From Pseudonocardia autotrophica (GTDB lineage: Bacteria > Actinomycetota > Actinomycetes > Mycobacteriales > Pseudonocardiaceae), in contig NZ_JNYD01000011.1 of the NCBI RefSeq assembly GCF_000717175.1, positions 62,001-126,000 on the forward strand: 64,000 bases of DNA, in the 5' to 3' direction. The position numbers and the translations under genes are program-made. Of this stretch, positions 16,170 to 26,403 are shown one piece after another; position 1 is the first letter of the stretch, and each line of letters begins with the position of its first letter. The notes under the pieces are model-generated. The model worked only from the letters and a program-made list of their open reading frames with translations, was not told the origin of the DNA and did not search any database.

Positions 16170-16532
16170 TCAGCCCGTGGCGTAGGTCTCCGCGGTCTTG
16201 CTGTCGAACTCGAGCGCCACGAACTGCTCCTCGCCCACGACCCAGGCGTCGTGTCCGGGCGCCACCTGGTACGCGTCGCCGGGGCCGATGTCGAGCTCGG
16301 CGCCGGAGTCGTCGCGCAGGTGGAGTCGTCCCGCGATCACGTAGCCGAGGTGCGGCGTCTGGCAGCTCGCCGTCCCCGCGATCGGCTTGATGCACTCCGA
16401 CCAGCGCCATCCCGGCTGCAGGCGGATCCGGCCGACGGTCGCGCCGGGCAGGCTGACGACGTCGAGGACGGTCTTGTCGGGGCGGCGCGACTCGTCCGGC
16501 TCGTCGAGGCTCCGCTTGTCCATGCCCGCCAT
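16170..16532 (-). CDS. Small cupin-domain protein
   Basis: 120 aa from an ATG preceded by GGAGGGAGAG; a longer frame to 16637 lacks a ribosome site. It is a single beta-barrel cupin: TVGRIRLQPGWRWSECIKPI, then the glycine-turn strands HLGYVIAGRLHLRDDSG and IGPGDAYQVAPGHDAWVVG. Of the usual cupin metal ligands only scattered His remain (no HxH in motif 1, which reads WSECIKPI). It may therefore bind a ligand without a classic metal site. Proteins like this are often regulators of small-molecule sensing. It is divergent from the small monooxygenase-like gene, with 190 bp between starts. Confidence 0.8.
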   Translation of the reverse strand: MAGMDKRSLDEPDESRRPDKTVLDVVSLPGATVGRIRLQPGWRWSECIKPIAGTASCQTPHLGYVIAGRLHLRDDSGAELDIGPGDAYQVAPGHDAWVVGEEQFVALEFDSKTAETYATG

Positions 16533-16722
16533 GACGCTCTCCCTCCGGTCGCCGACGACGGCGTCATCGTGCGCGCGCAGCGTCGCAGCGGGGTGGACGC
16601 CGGGACGATACGTAGTTTCCGCCACGGCGGCGTGCACCTATCGGTGGTCCGCTGGACTTGGTCAGTCTCTCTGACTATTCTCGGTGGTCCTTCCGATCAG
16701 CTGTGCGACCGAGGAGGTCGGC

Positions 16723-17034
16723 ATGAGCGTCGCCATCCGGACCCGTGTCTCCGCGCCCGTCGAGCTGTACGACGCCGTCCACGCCGAGGTGGTGCGGCGG
16801 ACGGGGGGAGCGGTCGACGGACTCCTGGTCCACGTCGGCCTGCCGACCTCCGACGGCTTCGAGGTCCTCGAGGTCTGGGAGTCCAGGGCCGCGTACGAGC
16901 ACTACACGGAAACCCTGGTCGCGCCGGTGGTCGCCGAGCTGTCCGCGGGGCGCACCGGTCCAGGTCCCGAGATGACGACGGAGGAACTGGAGCCGCGCGG
17001 TCTGGTGATCACGCGGAGCCCCGTGGTCGTATAG
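16723..17034 (+). CDS. Small ferredoxin-fold (ABM-like) protein
   Basis: 103 aa from an ATG preceded by GAGGAGG. The pattern VAIRTRVSAPVELYDAVHAEV, then GLLVHVGLPTSDGFEVLEVWESRAAYEHYTETLVAPVVAEL, is that of the dimeric alpha/beta-barrel (antibiotic biosynthesis monooxygenase-like) superfamily, which includes cofactor-free monooxygenases and many uncharacterised stress proteins. No substrate can be proposed. A second, double-domain member is encoded at 55834-56439. Confidence 0.7.
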   Translation: MSVAIRTRVSAPVELYDAVHAEVVRRTGGAVDGLLVHVGLPTSDGFEVLEVWESRAAYEHYTETLVAPVVAELSAGRTGPGPEMTTEELEPRGLVITRSPVVV

Positions 17035-17107
17035 ACCCGACCGCGCTGGCGGCGGGCACCGGAGGCCGGGGCTTGCGAATGACAGCGATGTGATTACCCT
17101 CGGCGCC

Positions 17108-17263
17108 ATGAGCGACACCCTCTGGTGGAGCTGCGCCGCCTGCGGCTCCTACGCCGAACTGCCCGCCGAGGAGTCCGAGGGCTTCGACATCGGCTGCCCC
17201 GACTGCCGGAGCCCCATGACGGCCCAGTGGTTCTGGGACGACCGGGCCGGCGAGGCCGCCTGA
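17108..17263 (+). CDS. 51-aa zinc-ribbon-like protein
   Basis: A short complete frame beginning MSDTLWWSCAACGSYAEL, with two CxxC knuckles (CAAC at residues 9-12 and CPDC at 30-33) spaced like a rubredoxin/zinc-ribbon fold, and a Trp-rich end (TAQWFWDDRAG). The high aromatic and cysteine content and correct stop argue that it is real despite its size. It could be a zinc-binding adaptor; no function is known. The stop is 1 bp from that of the convergent gene. Confidence 0.65.
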   Translation: MSDTLWWSCAACGSYAELPAEESEGFDIGCPDCRSPMTAQWFWDDRAGEAA

Positions 17264-17264
17264 C

Positions 17265-18236
17265 CTAACCCGCGTTCGGGTCGCCCGCGGGGTCGAGCAG
17301 CTCCGCGGGCAGGTCCCGGTGCGGCCGCCAGGCGTCGGGCGTCGGGCCGTCCGTGCGGGCGAGCTGCCGCAGCGTGACGGCGACGACCGCTCGCCCCACG
17401 GGATCCTCCGGCAGGTCGACGGGTACCCGGCCGGCGCGCACCGCGTCCCGCACGGACTCCTTGAGCGCCCGCAGCAACGGGTCGCCGGCGACGTCGAGCA
17501 CCGCGTCGAATTCGGCGAGCCGGTCCGCGTCGAAGGGGTGGGGCCGCCCGAGGTGGTCGGCCGCCGGGTGCGCGGGATAGGCGTGCGCGACGGCCACCTG
17601 CCCGGCCCGGATCGGCACGGTCGGCGCGGGCCCGCGGCCGATCAGGTGCGGGAGCAGGTGGGTGTGCGGGCCGAGCGGCGAGCGCCCGTCCGGTCCGGGG
17701 ATCGGGGCGTACACCTCGACCCGGCCGACGGCCGTCAGGAACACCCGGTGCGGGCTGCGGGCGACCAGCTCCGCGCCCAGGGACGTGGCGAACAGGGGCT
17801 GCCCGGCGTGGGCGCCGACCAGAGCCAGCAGCTCGGCGTCGTCGGTCCGGACGCAGGCGTCGACGGTCGGGGTGCCGAGCCCGAGGTCGACGAGTACGGC
17901 CCCGCGGTCGTCGGCGCGCAGGGCGTCGGCGTCGGGCCCCAGCTGCGTGACCGTCGTCCGGCCCGCGCGCCGCGCCTCGGCGTGCGGCAGGCAGAACGCG
18001 ACGGCCTGGGTCCAGTGCAGTCCCGACCCCGCCGGCGTCTCGTAGGCCACCGGGAGGACCGTCGGCGGCGGCTCGAGCCGGATCCCGCCACGGGCAGTGA
18101 CGACCGTGCTCCCGTCGCCGTCGACCACCTCGCCCGGGTCCCGGGCGAACTCCGCGATCGCGCCCGGCGGTCCCATGCTCCAGCCCGTCGCCGGATCGCC
18201 GAGCAGCTCCCGTCCCAGCTCCTGCGCGTCGACCAC
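17265..18236 (-). CDS. Conserved hypothetical protein (DUF6925-like)
   Basis: About 323 aa from the GTG giving VVDAQELGRELLGDPATGWSMGPPGAIAEF; upstream in-frame codons to 18374 encode a low-complexity Pro/Ala stretch and are probably not translated. The N-terminal motif and ALHWTQA-like (GLHWTQAVAFCLP) and THLLPHLIGRG segments resemble an uncharacterised bacterial family (DUF6925-like, from memory). No catalytic motif, membrane segment or signal peptide is visible. It lies alone between convergent and divergent neighbours, so context gives no role. Confidence 0.65.
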   Translation of the reverse strand: MVDAQELGRELLGDPATGWSMGPPGAIAEFARDPGEVVDGDGSTVVTARGGIRLEPPPTVLPVAYETPAGSGLHWTQAVAFCLPHAEARRAGRTTVTQLGPDADALRADDRGAVLVDLGLGTPTVDACVRTDDAELLALVGAHAGQPLFATSLGAELVARSPHRVFLTAVGRVEVYAPIPGPDGRSPLGPHTHLLPHLIGRGPAPTVPIRAGQVAVAHAYPAHPAADHLGRPHPFDADRLAEFDAVLDVAGDPLLRALKESVRDAVRAGRVPVDLPEDPVGRAVVAVTLRQLARTDGPTPDAWRPHRDLPAELLDPAGDPNAG

Positions 18237-18454
18237 CCCGCGATGCTGGCCGGGGCACGGACCGGCCCGCAAGCCGGGCCCGATCCGGGCACGAACGGCG
18301 GGGTCCGGCGGACGAACGGCGGGCGCGGCCGGAATCGTGGTCGACCACTTGTTCGCCGCAGGTGGCGGGCGCATGCTGGGCAGTCATGCCGAGCACATGC
18401 AGAGGTCAGCTCCCGGGGCCCGGGCCGGGCCGCTGCGCCGCGCCCCCGTCCTGA

Positions 18455-20671
<2,217 letters not shown>

Positions 20672-20711
20672 CCGGCCGGGTGCGCCCGGAACGACCACAC
20701 CCGGCCCGACG

Positions 20712-20788
20712 TGGTCGGGGTGGCGGGATTTGAACCCACGGCCCCTCGCTCCCAAAGCGAGTGCGCTACCAAGCTGCGCCACACCCCG
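20712..20788 (-). tRNA. tRNA-Pro(TGG)
   Basis: On the minus strand an acceptor stem CGGGGTG pairs with CACCCCG, the D-arm has GCGCAGCTTGGTAGCGC, the anticodon stem CTCGC/GCGAG encloses TTTGGGA (anticodon TGG), and the T-arm reads GTGGGTTCAAATCCCGC. Discriminator A is followed by an encoded CCA. Confidence 0.95.
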
Positions 20789-20959
20789 TCGCGAGGGAGT
20801 CTAGGCCACCCGGCCGGGCCCGACGTCCGTGACCACCGAGGCGGGACGCGGAGGCCCGGCCGACGTGACGGACGCCTGGCGTGATGTGGTGGGGAGGCTG
20901 GCGAGGGTCGGCCGCTGATCGGCTATCCTTGCCGGGTCCGCGGAGGGATCCGGGGGCAC

Positions 20960-21033
20960 GCGGGCGTAGCTCAATGGTAGAGCCCCAGTCTTCCAAACTG
21001 GCTACGCGGGTTCGATTCCCGTCGCCCGCTCCA
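20960..21033 (+). tRNA. tRNA-Gly(TCC)
   Basis: The acceptor stem GCGGGCG pairs with CGCCCGC, with D-arm GCTCAATGGTAGAGC, anticodon loop CTTCCAA (TCC), T-arm GCGGGTTCGATTCCCGT and an encoded CCA. It is intact. Its segment 20990-21013 is repeated exactly at 33330-33353, so it is the probable integration site of the island that begins here. Confidence 0.96.
20990..21013 (+). repeat. attL-like core inside tRNA-Gly
   Basis: CTTCCAAACTGGCTACGCGG followed by GTTC, identical to 33330-33353 in the same orientation. Confidence 0.65.
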
Positions 21034-21205
21034 CCTCTGACCTGCGACGACGTTCCGACGAAGATCAGTTGAAGATCGCCGTGGAACCATTTCGCGGGAC
21101 GAACGTGACCTATACCGGAGTTTGGTTCTCGTCACTTACCCGAGCCTGGCCGTCGCGTGCGTGCTCGTGGGGGTGCGCCGGTCCAGGTCGTGTCGCCGCT
21201 CGCTG

Positions 21206-21236
21206 CCCCAGCTCGTGCGCAAGGGACGAGCTGGGG
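21206..21236 (+). terminator. Hairpin between tRNA-Gly and the island operon
   Basis: Arms CCCCAGCTCGT and ACGAGCTGGGG pair perfectly over 11 bp with a 9-nt loop. It would stop tRNA transcription before the operon. The rest of the 339-bp gap holds the operator-like dyad at 21275 and an operon leader; I see no gene in it. Confidence 0.6.
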
Positions 21237-21274
21237 ATCACGGCCGCACGACAGAGTCAGCTCGGTCCGTCGAA

Positions 21275-21290
21275 ATAGGCAATCCCTTAT
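21275..21290. promoter_or_regulatory. LysR-type operator candidate upstream of the island operon
   Basis: ATAGGCAATCCCTTAT, an imperfect dyad of T-N12-A form, matches in length, arm ends and spacing the dyad ATAGGGCGCACTCTAT at the start of the island's LysR gene (31121-31136). It lies 82 bp before the operon ATG. Confidence 0.45.
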
Positions 21291-21372
21291 GGCCTCCTCG
21301 GAAAGTTCGTCTTGGACTGATGGCGCGCGGACTTCCTAGTGTCGTCGCCATGCCGGACGAGGAGGTTCGCCG

Positions 21373-22485
21373 ATGAATCCGCTGCTGGGCGACAATGCCC
21401 TCAAGCTGGGGTTGTTCTGCACGAACGGGCGTGGTGCCTCCCAGACCCTGGTCCCCGAGGCCCACACGGCCAGCTGGGACTTCTCGCTCCGCACCGCCCG
21501 GGCGGCGGACGCGGCGGGATTCGAGGCGGTGGTCCCCTTTGCGAGGTGGAAGGGCTACCCGGAGAACCGGCCGCAGCACTCGTCCGGGGCCGTGATGGAC
21601 CCGTTCACGTGGGCCGCGGGGATCGCCGCGGCGACGGAGCGGATCGGGGTCTTTGCGACCTCCCACGCCCCGACGGTCCATCCGATCGTCGCCGCCAAGC
21701 AGGCGGCCACGGTGGATCTGATCTCCGGCGGGCGCTTCGCGCTCAACGTCGTCGGCGGGTGGAACAAGCCGGAGCTGGAGATGTTCGGCGCACCGCTGCG
21801 CGAGCACGACGAGCGCTACGACCACCTGCAGGAGTGGCTCGAGGTGATCCGGCGGCTGTGGACTGAGACCGAGGAGTTCGACTTCCACGGCCGGTTCTTC
21901 GACGTCCTGGGTGGGGTCTCGCTGCCCAAGCCGGCACAGCCCCGGATTCCGATCATGAACGCCGGCGGGTCGCCGCGGGGCATGCGGTTCGCCGCCGAGT
22001 ACGCCGACCTGTGCTTCGTGATCGTGCAGTCCGAGGACGAGGCGGGGGTGCGCAAGCAGGTCGCGGACTACAAGCGCATGGCCCGAGAGGACTTCGGCCG
22101 CGAGGTGCAGGTCTGGACCCATACGGTGGTCGTCCAGCGGGACGACCAGGCCGCGGCCGAGGCCTACCTGCGGCGCTTCTCGGTCGAGTACGAGGACACC
22201 GAGAGCGTCGACGCCTGGATGCGCCTGCAGGGCGCGAACACCCAGCTCATGCCACCGGAGATCCTGGCGATGATGCGGCAGCGGTTCGCCGCGGGCGCGG
22301 GCGGCTTCCCACTCGTCGGCACCGCGGAGACGATCGCCGAACGGCTGGAGATGCTCAGCGCCGCGGGCATCGACGGCGCGCTGTTGACCTGGGTGGACTA
22401 CGACGCCGGTATCGCCGACTTCGTCCGCGACGTCCTGCCCCGGCTGGAGAAGGCCGGCCTGCGGGCCCCGGTGACCGCGCCGTGA
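21373..22485 (+). CDS. LLM-class flavin-dependent monooxygenase (RutA/SfnG-like)
   Basis: 370 aa TIM-barrel FMN enzyme of the luciferase-like family. The N terminus LKLGLFCTNGRGASQTL and VVPFARWKGYPENRP resemble RutA (pyrimidine ring-opening) and SfnG (dimethylsulfone monooxygenase), which use reduced FMN supplied by a separate reductase. GRFALNVVGGWNKPELEMFG and IMNAGGSPRGMRFAAEYADLCF are the phosphate- and flavin-binding parts. RutA relatives split C-N or C-S bonds through a flavin N5-oxide (established for RutA). First gene of the island operon, with AGGAGG before the ATG; the stop overlaps the next GTG (GTGA). No flavin reductase gene is visible nearby. Confidence 0.88.
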   Translation: MNPLLGDNALKLGLFCTNGRGASQTLVPEAHTASWDFSLRTARAADAAGFEAVVPFARWKGYPENRPQHSSGAVMDPFTWAAGIAAATERIGVFATSHAPTVHPIVAAKQAATVDLISGGRFALNVVGGWNKPELEMFGAPLREHDERYDHLQEWLEVIRRLWTETEEFDFHGRFFDVLGGVSLPKPAQPRIPIMNAGGSPRGMRFAAEYADLCFVIVQSEDEAGVRKQVADYKRMAREDFGREVQVWTHTVVVQRDDQAAAEAYLRRFSVEYEDTESVDAWMRLQGANTQLMPPEILAMMRQRFAAGAGGFPLVGTAETIAERLEMLSAAGIDGALLTWVDYDAGIADFVRDVLPRLEKAGLRAPVTAP

Positions 22486-23330
22486 GGCTCGCTCGCTTCC
22501 GCCTGCCCACCGGCGCCCCCGCGTTCGGCGTGGTCGAGGGCGAGGTCGTGGCGCGGCTCGATCGCCGGATCTCGTCATTCGAGGCGCTCCTCGGTGATCC
22601 CGTCGGCGCACATCCCGCGGACGAGCGGATCCCGGTCGACCAGGTCACCTGGGAGCCTCCGATGCGCGAGCACGCCAAGATCCTCTGCGTCGGCATGAAC
22701 TACGCAGCGCACGCCCGAGAGTCCGGTCGTGAGGTGCCGGCCCGGCCCACGTTGTTCACCCGGTTCCCGGACTCCGTCGTGGGCGCGGGTACTCCGGTCG
22801 TCCGACCCGCGGGTGAGGAGAGCCTGGACTGGGAGGGCGAGGCCGCGATCGTCATCGGCCGGTCGGGGCGACGGATCGCCGAGGGCCAGGCCTGGTCGCA
22901 CGTCGCCGGCGTGACCTGCATGGCCGAGAACAGCGTCCGGGACTGGCAGGCGCACTCGGTGCAGGCCACGGCGGGCAAGAACTGGGCGGGCAGCGGGGCC
23001 CTCGGCCCCTGGCTGACGACGTTGGACGAGATCGGCCGAGGGCCGTGGCGGGTGACCACCCGGCTCAACGGCGAGCAGGCCCAGGACGACACCACCGCGA
23101 ACCTGGTCTTCGACGTCCCGCGGCTGGTGGCCTACGTCAGCACCTTCACACCGCTCCGCGCGGGCGACGTCATCGCGACCGGGACGCCGAAGGGCATCGG
23201 CCTGCGCCGACGGCCACCCCGGTTCCTGCGGCCGGGTGACCAGCTGGAGGTCGAGGTCCACGGGGTGGGCGTGCTGCGCCACGGGGTCGTCGACGAACCG
23301 GTGGCGGCCGAGGTGGGAGGAGCACGATGA
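22482..23330 (+). CDS. Fumarylacetoacetate hydrolase family protein
   Basis: 282 aa from GTG overlapping the previous stop. After an N-terminal MazG-like lead (LARFRLPTGAPAFGVVEGE), the FAH catalytic domain shows KILCVGMNYAAHARE, PTLFTRFPDSVVGAG, the metal-site acid in LDWEGEAAIVIG, and the C-terminal FTPLRAGDVIATGTPKGIG. FAH enzymes hydrolyse C-C bonds of acylpyruvates or hydrate and decarboxylate muconate-type acids, using Mg. With a gentisate-dioxygenase-like bicupin in the same operon it could act as a maleyl- or fumarylpyruvate hydrolase (inference). Its stop overlaps the next ATG. Confidence 0.9.
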   Translation: MRLARFRLPTGAPAFGVVEGEVVARLDRRISSFEALLGDPVGAHPADERIPVDQVTWEPPMREHAKILCVGMNYAAHARESGREVPARPTLFTRFPDSVVGAGTPVVRPAGEESLDWEGEAAIVIGRSGRRIAEGQAWSHVAGVTCMAENSVRDWQAHSVQATAGKNWAGSGALGPWLTTLDEIGRGPWRVTTRLNGEQAQDDTTANLVFDVPRLVAYVSTFTPLRAGDVIATGTPKGIGLRRRPPRFLRPGDQLEVEVHGVGVLRHGVVDEPVAAEVGGAR

Positions 23331-24247
23331 GGGTCTGGTCCGAACAGGAGGTCCGGGCGGAGATCGGGGTGCGGGCGGTCATCGACTCGCTGACCGAGGT
23401 GCTGAGCCACGAGTCCCGTGGCGGCGCCTGGAACATCGACAAGACGATGGCGACCTGGCCCGCCGAACCGACGGCGGGCAGCGCCCACGCCCTCGGCGCC
23501 GTGGATCTGGAGTCCGATCTGGCGCTGTTCAAGACCTGGGTGAACACCCCGGCCGGGGCGAGCGCGCTGATGACACTCTTCTCGGCCACGGACGGACGCA
23601 CCCTCGGTGTGGCCGAGGCGGGCGCGGCGGGTGCGTTGCGCACCGCGGCGATCTCGGGGATCGCCACCCGGTTCCTCGCCGATCCCGCGGCGGACGAGCT
23701 CGCCGTGCTCGGCGCGGGACGCCAGGCGTTCCGGCAGGTGGAGAGCGTGTCCATGGTTCGGGAGCTGCGTCGGGTCCGGGTGTGGAACCGCACGCGGGAG
23801 AAGGCGGAGGCGCTGGCCGACCAGGTGCGGGCGCAGTTGGGGCTCGATGCCGTCGTGGCGCCGGACGTGGCCGCGGCAACCACCGACTGCCCGATCGTCA
23901 CACTGATCACCCGCGCGACCGAACCCTTCCTCCGCGCCGGTCACCTGGCCCCCGGAGCGCACCTCAACGCGGTCGGCGCGATCCTGCCCGGCAACGCGGA
24001 GTTCGGGTCGGACGTGCTCGCGGCGTCGGCGCTGACCGTCGTCGACAGCGAGCCCAACGCGCGGCGCGGCTCGCGTGAGCTGCGGGAGTTCTACGGCGAG
24101 GACTGGGCGGCCGTGCACACGCTCGGCGACGTCGTCGTCGGCAAGGTCACGCGGCCGGAGCGGCCGCGCTGCACGGTGTTCAAGGGGATGGGGATGGGGC
24201 TGTCCGATCTGGCGGTGGCGCGAGTGCTCGTGGGCGGTGCCCGGTGA
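23327..24247 (+). CDS. Ornithine cyclodeaminase/mu-crystallin family protein
   Basis: 306 aa. The NAD-binding Rossmann motif is LAVLGAGRQAFRQVESV, and substrate-loop features include GAVDLESDLALFKTWVN, AAGALRTAAISGIATRFL and GAHLNAVGAILPGNAEF. Family members are ornithine cyclodeaminases, alanine dehydrogenases, ketimine reductases and related imine-forming enzymes. In a catabolic operon with a C-N-splitting-type flavin monooxygenase it suggests the substrate or an intermediate carries nitrogen (inference). ATG overlaps the preceding stop and the stop overlaps the next GTG. Confidence 0.9.
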   Translation: MRVWSEQEVRAEIGVRAVIDSLTEVLSHESRGGAWNIDKTMATWPAEPTAGSAHALGAVDLESDLALFKTWVNTPAGASALMTLFSATDGRTLGVAEAGAAGALRTAAISGIATRFLADPAADELAVLGAGRQAFRQVESVSMVRELRRVRVWNRTREKAEALADQVRAQLGLDAVVAPDVAAATTDCPIVTLITRATEPFLRAGHLAPGAHLNAVGAILPGNAEFGSDVLAASALTVVDSEPNARRGSRELREFYGEDWAAVHTLGDVVVGKVTRPERPRCTVFKGMGMGLSDLAVARVLVGGAR

Positions 24248-25164
24248 AGTTCCGCAGCGACCCGGCACGGATCCGGGGGTCGATCGCACCGGTGATCACG
24301 CCGTTCACCGAAGACGGGGACCTCGACCTCGACTCCTTGCGGCGGCTCGTCCGCTGGCAGCTGGAGTCCGGCTCGCACGGCGTCTCGATCGGGGGCTCGA
24401 CCGGGGAGCCGGCAGCCCAGACCGTCGCGGAGCGGATCGCCGCGATCCGCGCGGTGGCCGAGGAGGTGGACGACGCCGTCCCCTTCCTGCCCGGTACCGG
24501 TTCGGCGAAGCTGGACGAGACGCTGGAGATCACCGGGGCGGCGCGGGACGCGGGTGCGGACGCCGCGCTCGTGATCACCCCGTACTACGCCCGTCCGACC
24601 CAGGACGCGCTGCTCACGTGGTACGCGACGATCGCCCGCGAGTTCCCGGACCTGCCGATCGTGATCTACAACGTGCCCTCCCGGACGGCGGTGGACGTCG
24701 CGCCGGAGACGGTCGCGCGGCTGTTCGCCGAGCACGACAACCTGGTCGGGATCAAGGAGACGACGAAGGACTTCGAGCACTTCTCCCGCGTGCTGCATCT
24801 GTGCGGCAGAGAGCTGCTCGTCTGGTCCGGGATCGAGCTGCTCGGGCTGCCGCTGCTCGCTCTGGGCGGTGCGGGGTTCATCAGTGCCGTCGCCAACCTC
24901 GCCCCGGTCGCGGTCGCGAAGATGTACCAGGCCTGGGAGGCAGGCGACCAGGAGAGGGCCCGCGAGCTGCACTACGGCCTGCATCCGCTCGTCGACCTGC
25001 TGTTCGTGGAGACCAACCCGGCCCCGGCCAAGTGGGTCCTCCAGCGGCACGGCCGGATCGCGTCCGCCCACGTCCGACCGCCGCTGCTGCCGCTCTCGCC
25101 CGCGGGCGAGCCCCGGGTCCGCGTCCTGCTCGACCAGGGCGCGCACCTGCTCGACACCTGCTGA
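24244..25164 (+). CDS. Dihydrodipicolinate synthase/N-acetylneuraminate lyase family aldolase
   Basis: 306 aa class I aldolase, TIM barrel. Schiff-base Lys171 (LVGIKETTKDFEHF), Tyr142 (IVIYNVPSRT) and the carboxylate-binding GGSTGEPAAQT loop are all in place. True DapA is a housekeeping enzyme, but this copy sits inside an inducible catabolic operon, so it more likely cleaves or condenses a 2-keto acid produced by the pathway. GTG start overlaps the preceding stop; the next gene follows after 21 bp. C-terminal region (VRPPLLPLSPAGEPRVRVLL) agrees with DapA-family length. Confidence 0.9.
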   Translation: MKFRSDPARIRGSIAPVITPFTEDGDLDLDSLRRLVRWQLESGSHGVSIGGSTGEPAAQTVAERIAAIRAVAEEVDDAVPFLPGTGSAKLDETLEITGAARDAGADAALVITPYYARPTQDALLTWYATIAREFPDLPIVIYNVPSRTAVDVAPETVARLFAEHDNLVGIKETTKDFEHFSRVLHLCGRELLVWSGIELLGLPLLALGGAGFISAVANLAPVAVAKMYQAWEAGDQERARELHYGLHPLVDLLFVETNPAPAKWVLQRHGRIASAHVRPPLLPLSPAGEPRVRVLLDQGAHLLDTC

Positions 25165-25185
25165 CCGGTCCCCAGGGAGCCGACG

Positions 25186-26403
25186 ATGACGACCGCCCCC
25201 ACCACCGCCCCCGACCTGCTCACCGCGTTCGCCGATCCCGACTGGCTGGCCGGTGACCGGACCGAGGTCTACCGCACGCTCCGGGACGACTTCCCGGTCC
25301 TGCAGGCCGGCCCCACCCGCATCGTCTCGCGACACGCCGACGCCGAGACCGTGCTGCGCGATCCCACCGGGCGCATGCAGGTGCCCGGCACGGACCTTCC
25401 CGCCTGGTTCCCGGCCGGGCCCGCGGCCCGCCGGCTGCGCGCCAACATGGTGCAGACGGACGGCGAGGTGCACCGGCGGCTCCGCGGGACCGTCGCGCCG
25501 CTGTTCACCGCACGCCGCTCGGAGGAGCTGCGAGCGGCCGCGGCCGCCGAGGTGGCCGCCGAGCTGGACCGGGTCCTGGTCGACGGGCGGCCGTTCGACG
25601 CCGTCGCGGAGCTCGCCGCACGCATCCCCCGCGGGGTGCTGCGGCTGCTCATCGGGATGCCGGACGAGGACTGGGCGCTCATGCTCGACACCCAGGTCGA
25701 TTTCCTGATGATCTTCTCGCCCTTCCCGCTGGAGTCCGCACAGCAGGCCCGGCTCGACGAGGTCTCCCAGTTCTACTTCGACTACTTCGACGGCTTCCTC
25801 GGCCGCACCACCCGACCCACTCCGCTGGTCGAGCGGCTGCTCACCGCCGAGTCCGAGGGCCGGCTGAGCCGGGACGAGGTGCTCTCGCTGATGCACACCG
25901 TGCTCGACGCGGGCTTCGAGACGACCCGCACGTCCCTCAGCAACCTGGTGGAGTACCTCGCCGCGCGTCCGGAGCTCCTCGAAGTCGCTCGGCGCGCCCC
26001 CACGACCCGCCTCGGCATCCGTGAGGAGCTGCTGCGGCTGCGCGCACCGGTGCAGGTGGCGAACCGCATACCCGCCGAGGACGTCGTGACCTCCGACGGC
26101 AGCGTGCTCCCCGCCGGCGAGCAGGTCCTGGTCGTGGTCGGCGCGGCCAACACCGACGAACGGGCGTTCCGGGACCCGTACCGGATGGACCCGGACCGGC
26201 CGAACGCCTCCCGCCATCTCGCCTTCGGTATGGGCCTGCACCACTGCCTCGGCGCGCCGCTCGCCCGGATCCAACTCGCAGAGACGCTCGCCGGTCTGGC
26301 CGACCGGGTGAGTGCGATCGACCTCGATGGGAAGGCCGAGCGTCACCCGTCCCTCATCTTCCCGTCCTTGACGTCGCTGCCCGTGCGGTTCGGTGCGCGA
26401 TGA
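25186..26403 (+). CDS. Cytochrome P450 (actinobacterial CYP, class I type), copy 1
   Basis: 405 aa. The haem-binding loop is FGMGLHHCLGAPLAR with Cys354 as the iron ligand. The K-helix ExxR lies in REELLRLRAPVQ. The I-helix oxygen-activation segment reads DAGFETTRTS, with Phe in place of the usual His/Thr before ETT. Soluble, no membrane anchor, so it relies on a ferredoxin such as the one encoded at 30012. It would hydroxylate or dealkylate the pathway substrate. Start ATG follows AGGGAG, and the stop overlaps the transporter ATG. Only remote family placement is possible. Confidence 0.93.
   Translation: MTTAPTTAPDLLTAFADPDWLAGDRTEVYRTLRDDFPVLQAGPTRIVSRHADAETVLRDPTGRMQVPGTDLPAWFPAGPAARRLRANMVQTDGEVHRRLRGTVAPLFTARRSEELRAAAAAEVAAELDRVLVDGRPFDAVAELAARIPRGVLRLLIGMPDEDWALMLDTQVDFLMIFSPFPLESAQQARLDEVSQFYFDYFDGFLGRTTRPTPLVERLLTAESEGRLSRDEVLSLMHTVLDAGFETTRTSLSNLVEYLAARPELLEVARRAPTTRLGIREELLRLRAPVQVANRIPAEDVVTSDGSVLPAGEQVLVVVGAANTDERAFRDPYRMDPDRPNASRHLAFGMGLHHCLGAPLARIQLAETLAGLADRVSAIDLDGKAERHPSLIFPSLTSLPVRFGAR

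Noticed and set aside
20789..20959. Promoter for tRNA-Gly (TATCCT near 20923)
   Set aside because: A -10-like TATCCT is present but no acceptable -35 lies at 16-18 bp upstream, so I did not list it.
24244..25164. Housekeeping dapA of lysine synthesis
   Set aside because: The active-site residues fit DapA-family enzymes generally, but overlap with a catabolic operon on an island argues for a pathway aldolase.
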